Shown here piece by piece: positions 6,738 through 13,044 of a DNA stretch of 13,044 nucleotides. The stretch spans positions 1 to 13,044 of the forward strand of contig JAXIUW010151114.1 in assembly GCA_035591015.1 (NCBI GenBank), given 5' to 3'. The number at the start of each line of letters is the position of its first letter. The stretch's first letter is position 1. The DNA comes from Cephalothrix simula. Lineage: Eukaryota > Nemertea > Palaeonemertea > Archinemertea > Cephalotrichidae. The translations under genes were made by a program, and so were the position numbers. Under the pieces are notes generated by a model that was not told where the DNA came from, ran no database searches, and was given only the letters and a program-made list of their open reading frames with translations.

Positions 6738-7345
6738 AATCGAGCGAGATATCAGGTCAGAACATGATTTCGAGGGAGAACCATACTTAATTTACATGAT
6801 TATATTTATTTGAAAAGAACATTTGACGTCATCTCAATTTTCAATTCATTAAACAATACATTTCCTCAACATGTTTTGGGCAAGATCTTGCTTCGCGGAC
6901 AAGCAGAAACGAAATGCAGTCACCCGATTTTGCCCATCCAATCAGAAAGCGAGAATTTTTCGATCAAGTCAAACATGTTTCGGATTGTTTTTGATTTCAG
7001 CTCCAAAGTAATTATCATCACAATGTAACTGATCATACAACATGTCCAGGCGGAGGGAAATTACTGCAGACTGTTCGGACAGGTGAACATGGATTGAATA
7101 GTCAATTCACAATGCAATTTACATAAACATGTTATCTTAATTAATCACCTCATTATCATAGACCATACATTAATGTTATAATTGATCACACAAACAATTC
7201 AAACGGCAAAAATTACGGGACATGTTGGGTGAGATGATTTTGAACATAATATCCGGTGAGATCGCTACATCAACATAAATTGAACGGGAATCTGACCAGA
7301 AAGCAACGGACTTCAAAACAGTTCACATCGTCTCCGTCTCGGAAA
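6738..7345. promoter_or_regulatory. divergent intergenic control region
   Basis: This stretch of about 600 bp lies between the PC4-like gene (minus) and the spliced PolB gene (plus), so both promoters are expected here. I see five copies of the palindrome ACATGT (6869, 6973, 7040, 7127, 7220), a CCAATCAG box near 6938 and AT-rich stretches, but no clear TATA box at the right distance for either gene. A sequence resembling a splice donor (CCG then GTGAGA, at 7256) could mean a noncoding 5' exon of the plus-strand gene. Confidence 0.45.
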
Positions 7346-8148
7346 ATGGTTCACAACGAAATAGCTATTCTCGGAATCAAAGACGAAAGTCTAATGGATG
7401 AATGGGACATCATCAACAGTGATGCTGAAATGGTGGATGTAGCTGAATCATCAACCAATGAGCCGAATAATCAACTTGAAGTTTCATCACACTCAAGTCA
7501 AGTTATCCCATCACAGCAAATAGAATCTGTTAACATCAGCTCATCACGGGATGCATCTATATTTTTTGATGCATCTTTTGATGATGTTATGTCATTCAAT
7601 GGAAATCACAAGCAAAGACAACAGCAGCAGCAAAACAGTTTTGATTCTTCAATCCACCAATCTCAATTATCATCTGACATTAGTATGGGATCGGATAGTG
7701 TTTTTCTTTCACCTCAGGATCAAAGTTTCAAATTGGATTACCTTGAAAAACATTTCGGAGGATGTGAGCAAAGTGTTCTCGAAGGTCCACTCATTCATAG
7801 ACTGAATACAACACGTCGTACCGCTGTAGCGAGAGATTTGAGGCATCTTCCCTTCGAAATGCCACAGTCTCAAATGCTGAATGGTAATAACACATACCAC
7901 ACTCCGGAAATCTCAATATCAGATTCCCTCAACAGTACTAAGATACTAATTGACGGTGATGATAGTTTGATCAATTCTTCAAGTAAAAATCAAAGTGCTT
8001 GTGCATGTAATAGTGTCATGTGTCTAAAACCAATACACAAACCACGGGAAATTGTGAAAAAGGATGCATTGGATAGTATACACGAGGGATTTCAAACTCC
8101 ACAGGATTGTTCAACTCAAATACTCATCGACGATGCAGTGAAAAATCG
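7346..8148 (+). CDS. exon 1 of spliced PolB gene: disordered Ser/Asp-rich N-terminus
   Basis: The chosen start is the ATG at 7346 (GGAAAATGG, A at -3 and G at +4). The open frame extends to 7250 but has no earlier in-frame ATG. The exon encodes about 267 residues, rich in Ser, Asp, Asn and Gln, with a short poly-Gln run (near residue 95) and the acidic DESLMDEWDIINSDAEMVDV near the start. No catalytic domain is visible. It ends at a consensus donor (TCG then GTAAGT), leaving two nucleotides of a codon. The T at 8582 completes that codon and the frame stays open through exon 2. It could be an independent regulatory protein instead, but the open frame across all later junctions favours one gene. 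The function is unknown; an activation-like or scaffold segment is a guess. Confidence 0.6.
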
Positions 8149-8581
8149 GTAAGTCAGTTTATTTTTTATATTTTATTTTCCATCTTATTTGGTCTATATG
8201 ATTTTAAAAAAATTTTTCCATGTTCCAACGAATTTTACAATCCTACAATCCCCCGCCCAGTCAACCATTTTTTTTCGAACATGTTTGTTTTCATTTCAAA
8301 TGCAAGTTGTCCGACCCCTAACGAAGTTAGGGTGTCGAACACTTGCATTTGAGGACCTTCGATCATAATTAAAAAATGTATTCAAAGTAAAAATGTAAAT
8401 TATTCGTTTTGATTGTTTATCGATAGAAAAAACTTGTGATACACTCGTGATAGTGATCAATCTAGAAAGTGTTTCAATATACTCCAGTCCCATTTCTCAC
8501 AAAATGTGTGGTTTTTTTTTTCAATTTCCTATAATTTCAATATATTTAACTCACGTGAGTATTTTTCCGATAACTTTTCAG
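8149..8581 (+). other. intron 1
   Basis: A 433-nt phase-2 intron runs from GTAAGT to TTTTCAG. It is AT-rich and contains an inverted repeat at 8297-8351 and a perfect 12-nt palindrome around CACGTG at 8549-8560. The frame of exon 1 meets TAA immediately after the donor. Confidence 0.65.
8297..8351. repeat. imperfect inverted repeat / hairpin within intron 1
   Basis: Two 26-nt arms are separated by a 3-nt loop (GAA). Eleven base pairs are continuous at the base (CAAATGCAAG side) and seven at the tip (CCCTAAC with GTTAGGG), with a mismatched middle. The transcribed RNA would form a compact stem of about 55 nt. Confidence 0.7.
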
Positions 8582-8740
8582 TAACCCCCAATTATTATAT
8601 GATAAAAAACGAAAAAGATCAGATTTGATTAGCGTGAGAAAAACATTGGAATATCAAAATGAAATATTGGTGATCGAAAGTAGCGATGAGGATGAAGATG
8701 ATAAATGTGTCAAATTATCATCAAAGGAAAATTATACAAA
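8582..8740 (+). CDS. exon 2 of spliced PolB gene: basic NLS-like and SUMO-interaction-like motifs
   Basis: This 159-nt exon (53 codons) is bounded by TTTTCAG and a GTAGGT donor. Read in phase from exon 1 it is fully open, with a stop (TAG) met directly after the donor. It begins with Arg, Asn, Pro and includes the basic cluster DKKRKRSD, which resembles a nuclear localisation signal. Next comes EILVIESSDEDEDD, four hydrophobic residues followed by Ser and acids, the usual shape of a SUMO-interacting motif. Both fit a nuclear protein. The exon is too short for the default ORF cut-off and was found from splice signals and reading phase. Confidence 0.6.
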
Positions 8741-9165
8741 GTAGGTTTATCAATCTGTTTATTTTATTTTTTTATACAATGAAAGATTAAAATGATGATA
8801 TTGAAAACCGAGGGGAATATTACTCGAAAAAAAAAAGCGTGCGAGATTTGAATCAGTGATTTCTTGATTTACATGATTTTAATCAAGTGATTTGTGATTT
8901 GTAATGATTTAAATCAGCTGCTTTGTGAATTTTCCCCGAAAACACATGATTCAAATCACCTAATTGAGATATTTGGACCAAAAATGAATGATTTGAATCA
9001 CTTGATTCGTGATTTGGTTGATTCAGTGATTTGTGATTCGCTTGATTCAGAATCAAGTGATTTGTGATTTTCGGCGAAGGTGTATCAGTAATATTCTCCC
9101 TCGTTGAAAACAATAATGAATATTTACATGTTCATTTGTATGTTTCTCTTTTTTTTTTTCATCAG
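8741..9165 (+). other. intron 2
   Basis: A 425-nt phase-2 intron runs from GTAGGT to a T-rich tract ending ATCAG. Much of it (8845-9072) is a degenerate simple repeat. A donor three bases later would include an in-frame TAG, so the donor at 8741 is preferred. Confidence 0.6.
8845..9072. repeat. degenerate GATTTRAATCA / GTGATTTGTGATT repeat
   Basis: About 230 bp are built from varied copies of short words such as TGATTTGTGATTT, GATTTAAATCA and GATTCAAATCA, partly palindromic. It looks like a simple-sequence or minisatellite expansion inside intron 2. Open frames read through it on the minus strand are low-complexity artefacts. Confidence 0.7.
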
Positions 9166-9462
9166 ACGTAACTCTCCCCCGATGAAAAAACCATGTAATG
9201 AAGTTAATCACGTAAAAACTTGGACTGAAATCGCAAGCGTTCAAGTTCATAGAACCCATAGTTTCATGAAGGAATTTGACAAACCATTTCATGAATCTTC
9301 CGCCCATGAAAATATTGATGTCAACAGAATTTCTGATGTCAACCAACCCCATGATAAAGGCCCCCCTCCACCTTCTATGAATGGGACCTCAGCTATCGAA
9401 GAATGTCATATGCTTCTTAGAGATAAAAGTTTTGCAGAAAAATTTTATGCTCCATTTTCCCA
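9166..9462 (+). CDS. exon 3 of spliced PolB gene, ends in first copy of repeated peptide module
   Basis: This 297-nt exon (99 codons) lies between a polypyrimidine tract ending CATCAG and a CA-GTAAGT donor. Its phase fits exons 2 and 4. It encodes a polar segment with a proline run (GPPPPS) and ends with EECHMLLRDKSFAEKFYAPF followed by SQ across the splice site. The same pattern ends exons 4 and 5. No known domain is visible; the last 22 residues probably form a helix followed by a short linear motif. Confidence 0.6.
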
Positions 9463-9728
9463 GTAAGTGTTATGTAAACGTTTTTTCACCCATTAATATT
9501 TAAGAAACACAACATAATCCGTGTTTATATAATAATGAATATATCCACATAACCAATTTTGAAAAAATTTGAAAAAATAAAAAATTCAAATTCGAAATTT
9601 GTTACTGTGGATTTATTCATTATTTTTTTCCATCTACATTTGATTTACAAATCAAATTATTCATTACATCAAACAGTTATATTGTGTTTTTTCAATCATT
9701 TGAACACGTTCCCCTTTCTCCTCTTCAG
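9463..9728 (+). other. intron 3
   Basis: A 266-nt phase-2 intron runs from GTAAGT to a strong pyrimidine tract ending CTCTTCAG. I see nothing else in it. Confidence 0.65.
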
Positions 9729-9866
9729 AAATGACCCCTCTTATTCTACCTCCACCTCTACTACCACCGTCACCACCTCCACCAATGAAACGACAGAGGA
9801 ACTGAACAAACTTTTAAGTGATAACAGTTTAGTTGAAAAGTTGTATGAACCCTTCTCGGATTCTCA
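9729..9866 (+). CDS. exon 4 of spliced PolB gene, second copy of repeated peptide module
   Basis: This 138-nt exon (46 codons) has a good acceptor and a CA-GTAAGT donor. It encodes a Ser/Thr-rich linker (TSTSTTTVTTSTNETT) followed by TEELNKLLSDNSLVEKLYEP and then FSDSQ, which is clearly related to the ends of exons 3 and 5. It starts and ends in the same phase as its neighbours, so it could be included or skipped without breaking the frame. Confidence 0.6.
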
Positions 9867-10255
9867 GTAAGTGCAACAAAATTTATCTACACCTTTGTAT
9901 AATTATGAATACAGTGGACACTCGCGTATCGTTCATCTATTCAGAAATCAAAAGTGTGCGAAGTGCGAAAAGGCACGATAAATGGTCATTGAAATTTTAA
10001 TATACCATAATTATGTTAACCATTTTACTGTGCAAAGTGTGAAAACGCGGGAAAAAGTGTGATTCGTGGGCACTTTAGTACACAAGAGATAGACACGAGA
10101 AATTAGTTTGCGAAAAGTTACGTGAAAAGTGCGATTTTTACCGTGTGCAATACGTGAGAGGGCGCTGTGTAGATTTTCATTCAATCTTCGTCACTGATTA
10201 TCTAACTCTATCTCTATCGGAATGTACCTCAGTCAGCAAACCCACAACCTACTAG
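9867..10255 (+). other. intron 4
   Basis: An intron of about 389 nt starts at GTAAGT. Its 3' end is uncertain: CTACTAG at 10255 keeps the frame, whereas the better-looking CCTCAG at 10232 does not. It contains four copies of AAGTGYGA (9961, 10035, 10055, 10127). Otherwise nothing is recognised. Confidence 0.45.
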
Positions 10256-10333
10256 TGAATCAGCAACAATTGATGAATGTTTAAACATTTTCAAAGACCC
10301 CAGTTTTACAAAAAAATTCTTCTCTGATTCTCA
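10256..10333 (+). CDS. exon 5 (candidate) of spliced PolB gene, third copy of repeated peptide module
   Basis: A short segment ends with IDECLNIFKDPSFTKKFF and SDSQ directly before a CA-GTAAGT donor, matching the ends of exons 3 and 4. Read back from the donor, the frame is open to 10206. The only acceptor found that keeps the phase is CTACTAG at 10255, giving 78 nt (26 codons). The stronger CCTCAG at 10232 would shift the frame and hit a stop. The exon may be real with a weak acceptor, alternatively spliced, or decaying. Confidence 0.42.
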
Positions 10334-10500
10334 GTAAGTAAGTTGCTCTTATTTCATCACAATAAAAAAAAATTCCGCATTTGATATCTATTCTCCGAAT
10401 TGTTTAGTGCATAAGATTGGTAAATTGATAATTTTTTCTATATTTCAATATTGATAATTTTTTCTATATTTCAATATGTTCCTTCATTCATGTTTTGCAG
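10334..10500 (+). other. intron 5
   Basis: A 167-nt phase-2 intron runs from GTAAGT to a T-rich stretch ending TTTTGCAG. It includes a perfect 26-bp tandem duplication (10425-10476). Confidence 0.6.
10425..10476. repeat. perfect 26-bp tandem duplication
   Basis: Two adjacent identical 26-bp copies (10425-10450 and 10451-10476), each beginning TTGATAATTTTTTC, lie in the branch-point/pyrimidine region of intron 5. Confidence 0.85.
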
Positions 10501-12562
10501 ATCCACTGTTAATGATGATGATGATGATGCCAACCAAAATCAAAATACGGAAAAGGAAATTAAATCAAGGAAAAAAATCGATGGAAAATCAGGGAAACCC
10601 AACACGGAAAATGGAAAGGACTATCAAAAAATTGAGCATCAGTGTCGCGTATGTTTTATTCGTCTATTCAAAAACAGAAAGGAATTACATCAGCATGAAA
10701 AAAGTTGCACTTATAATCAAAACGGGCGTCATCTCTGTTGTCGTTTATGTAAATTTTACACGTCATCACGCACTAACTTTATTGATCATGTTGAAAATGT
10801 GCATCGTAAGGGATGTGACTTACGTGAAATTTTCAAGGATTTCCTCAATCAAAAAGTTCCAGAAAACAGGGGAAAATCAAAGGAGCACGAGTGCCGTATT
10901 TGTGGTGAACGATTCTCGGCATTTATAGAACGCAAATTTCATGAGGGGGTATGTGCTAAACATAAAACTGGTAGTGTTTGGCGATGCCGATATTGCAAAT
11001 TTTTCTCCAGGAAAAAGTGGAGTCTCTTGGATCATTATTACGATCATCATCAAAATGCATCCAATACCTTTGAGGAAGTTTTCAAAAAATTGGAGGAGGA
11101 AAATGATAAAGAAGTTGTTTTTAAGTGTCGTGTTTGTTTTGAAAATAAACAGTCATTAAATGACTTGAGTGAACATGAACGTCATTGTTGCAAACATCAG
11201 AATGATAAAAAGTTTCTAAAGTGTCACTTTTGTGAATTCAAAGTTCCCCGCATAAGACATGTAGAATTTTGTATGCATGTGAGTGATAAACATCCAATTG
11301 ATCAATGTTCTAAAGTTTTTGAAAATAAATTGCAATCATCTTCAGTTCAATCAAAGAATAATGAAACATCACGTGGTGAGCAACAGGATCCCCCACTTCA
11401 ACCACCCACACCAACTCATCAACCCCCAACCAAGCAACAGCCGGGAAATGATACTAATGCAATCGGATCATCTGAGGATCATGGTGTCTTATCTAATAAT
11501 CAACAGGATCACTCGCAAGTATCCCCTGAGCCGATCGATGTTCAAGTCGGTGGTGGAAATGATGATCATCTACCAAATGAACAGGATGATGCTGATGCCT
11601 ATGAGGATATACTTCCGAATTCCCCGGGACAGGTAGATGCTGCTGGAGATGTTGACAGACCAATAGCAGATGCATTGGATGGTGCAGTGAAAATTTTTCA
11701 ATTCAATACCGTCGCAGCCAATCGATATGATCAAGTGTTATTTTTTAACCAATGCAAAGGTTCACTGATAGCAACTATCCAAGATCAGATATCCAGAGTT
11801 AACGGATGTAAATGGCAATTGATTGTTGGTGTGAATTTCATCAAGGAAAATGACATTGATGAGAAAAAGCTGGAGTTTTTTGAATGTGATATGCAAACGT
11901 CAACATTATCAAGTTATCTTGAGGAACAACTCAGTCGTGCATTTGAGGAAATCAACGAAAAGATTATCACTTTCATGAAAGAAGGTAGTGGGTGGGTTAT
12001 AGATTATATTGAATGGATGAAATTGAATGTAAATGTCTATAACCCATTCCATGCTTCTTCCTATATCCCATTACCTCCAGAGTTGGCAAAGAAACGCTGC
12101 CTTTTGAATATTAAGAACACACAGGATAATAACTGTTTTGCCTACAGCGTCATTGCATGGAAAAATCCTACTACAGTTCGTCCAACAGACCCTAGAAGGT
12201 GGGAATTGATGTTCCAGAGAAATAATCATGGATTAAATTTGAATGGAATATCATTTCCCACGACATTCAATGATGTTAGGAAATTTAGTAAACTGAACAA
12301 TGTCACTGTTAATCTTTATGGGTATGACACAGATGAAAAGGAATTTTTCCCCATTCTAGTAGCTGATGAACCTAAATTAGAGGCTCACATTAATTTACTG
12401 GTTCTGTCAAAAGATGAGAATAAACATTTTGTACTAATAAAAGAGTTCAATCCCATGCTTAGGGAGAGAACAAAACACACTAAATGGAATGATGTATTGT
12501 CTCAGATGTCTACATGGATGCACAAACGCAAGGACTTTGAAAAAACACGAGCGTTTGTGTAA
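10501..12562 (+). CDS. POLB: PolB gene, exon 6, first frame: six zinc fingers and PolB N-terminal region
   Basis: This is the N-terminal part of the protein-primed family B DNA polymerase. The frame is open from 10451 but has only a TTG there. The acceptor TTTTGCAG at 10500 restores the codon split by exons 4 or 5. An Asp run comes first. Next come three tandem pairs of zinc fingers (10643-11293), each pair being a C-x2-C finger closed by H-x3/4-C and a C-x2-C-K/E-F finger closed by two His. A Pro/Gln/Asp-rich linker follows (about 11345-11680). From about 11684 the sequence is typical of Polinton PolB N-termini (GSGWVIDYIEWMKLNVNVY, SSYIPLP, LLNIKNT). Cys (12134, NNCFAYSV) and His (12425, KHFVLIKEF) are spaced like an OTU-type cysteine-protease dyad. 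After about 12482 this frame no longer resembles PolB and stops at 12562; PolB resumes in another frame. Confidence 0.85.
12483..12497 (+). other. +1 frame change within PolB
   Basis: Upstream (frame with codon starts 12479, 12482) the reading is PolB-like up to about 12482. Downstream (codon starts 12495, 12498) it is PolB-like from the first zinc-finger cysteine. The shift equals one extra base or two missing. The interval is too short for an intron. It may be an inactivating indel, a sequencing error or a programmed shift. Confidence 0.75.
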
Positions 12563-13044
12563 AAACTTCAAGGCCCGTCGCCCAAAATTTCCGACAGCAC
12601 CAGATGATAAGGTCACCTTTAAGAATGTGAAGAAACAATTGGCTACACCAGTGGTGATTTACGCGGACTTGGAAAACTATCTCCGTCCGATTCTCTTTGG
12701 TGACAGACAAGCTCCAAGGAATGAAAACATTGAACGCCATGACCCCAGCGGTTTTTGTTTTCTAAGAGTCGATAGAAATGGTAAACAAAATCATAACCCG
12801 ATAGTGTTTCGAGGAAAAAAGTCAGAAGAAGTTATACCAAAGTTTTTTGAACGTTTAAATGAGGAGGTTAGGAAAATTTTACTGGAATGTCGAAAAAAGA
12901 TCAAAATGACTCCGGAGGATGAAGATGATTTTCGTCGTGCACGAAACTGCCACATTTGTTCCAAGTCACTCAAAGATGATAAAGTAAGGGATCATTGTCA
13001 TTTTGATGGTTCTTACAGAGGAGCAGCGCATAATCAATGTAACC
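12495..13044 (+). CDS. POLB: PolB gene continued in +1 frame: zinc finger, exonuclease motif I and endonuclease VII-like finger (partial)
   Basis: The frame with codons at 12498, 12501 and onward is open from 12441 to the window edge. It carries a C-x2-C-x12-H-x3-C finger (Cys at 12498 and 12507, His at 12546, Cys at 12558), which normally precedes the exonuclease domain in Polinton PolB. VIYADLE follows with Asp (12666) and Glu (12672), the Exo I metal-binding pair of the 3'-5' proofreading domain. At 12948-13043 it has a CHIC...RDHCHFDG-type finger ending in HNQCN, like the recombination endonuclease VII fold that is inserted in these polymerases. The polymerase palm motifs would lie to the right of the window. 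A +1 change of frame between about 12483 and 12497 separates it from the preceding part. I do not join the two parts. Confidence 0.88.

Noticed and set aside
7256-7345. Extension of exon 1 upstream of the ATG at 7346.
   Set aside because: It begins with GTG, not ATG; the frame is closed just upstream at 7247, and the region resembles a splice donor rather than a start.
8883-9352. Minus-strand frames rich in Asn, His and Ser opposite intron 2 and exon 3.
   Set aside because: They are translations of the GATTTGTGATT simple repeat and of the antisense of exon 3.
10451-10500. N-terminal extension of the large PolB frame before the acceptor.
   Set aside because: It begins with TTG inside a tandem duplication and reads T-rich intron sequence ending in a strong TTTTGCAG acceptor.
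12540-12545. Six-A run as the site of the PolB frame change.
   Set aside because: The downstream frame already carries zinc-finger cysteines at 12498 and 12507, so the change must lie upstream, near 12483-12497.
1-13044. Terminal inverted repeats, CRISPR arrays, tRNA or rRNA genes.
   Set aside because: None could be seen; the element termini appear to lie outside the window on both sides.

Overview
This window is most of a Polinton/Maverick (adintovirus-like) virus-type mobile element integrated in a eukaryotic genome. The host is most likely an invertebrate animal: the DNA is AT-rich, the introns are short GT-AG introns, and the start codons sit in Kozak-like context. The hallmark set is present: a protein-primed family B DNA polymerase (PolB), a retrovirus-type integrase with a chromodomain, an adenovirus-type cysteine protease, a packaging ATPase, a hexon-type major capsid protein and a penton-type minor capsid protein. 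No terminal inverted repeat is visible, and both edges cut through the element: the ATPase stop lies 17 nt from the left edge and PolB runs off the right edge.

Layout. From 5473 down to 17, eight genes lie head to tail on the minus strand with overlaps or gaps of only a few bases: TBP-like protein, integrase, small membrane protein, penton, pVI/pX-like basic protein, major capsid protein, protease, ATPase. Upstream of them, 6728 to 5778 on the minus strand carries a gene with a PC4 (SUB1)-like single-stranded-DNA-binding domain. A roughly 600-bp divergent control region (6738-7345) separates these from the plus strand. There, a six-exon spliced reading frame (7346 to beyond 13044) appears to form one very long PolB gene. 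Its N-terminal extension is disordered and acidic, with a repeated exon-end peptide and six zinc fingers.

The most unusual feature is a core TATA-binding protein homologue (4952-5473) next to a PC4-like coactivator gene (5778-6728). Both are RNA polymerase II initiation factors, so the element may carry its own piece of the transcription pre-initiation machinery. The TBP gene has a canonical TATA box 35 nt before its start codon, which suggests possible autoregulation.

The second unusual feature is the PolB gene structure. All five introns can be read as phase 2, all internal exons are multiples of three, and three successive exons end in a related peptide. The PolB frame then switches by +1 near 12483-12497. 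This could be a disabling indel, a sequence error or programmed frameshifting. All minus-strand genes are open and intact, so the copy is otherwise young or recently active.
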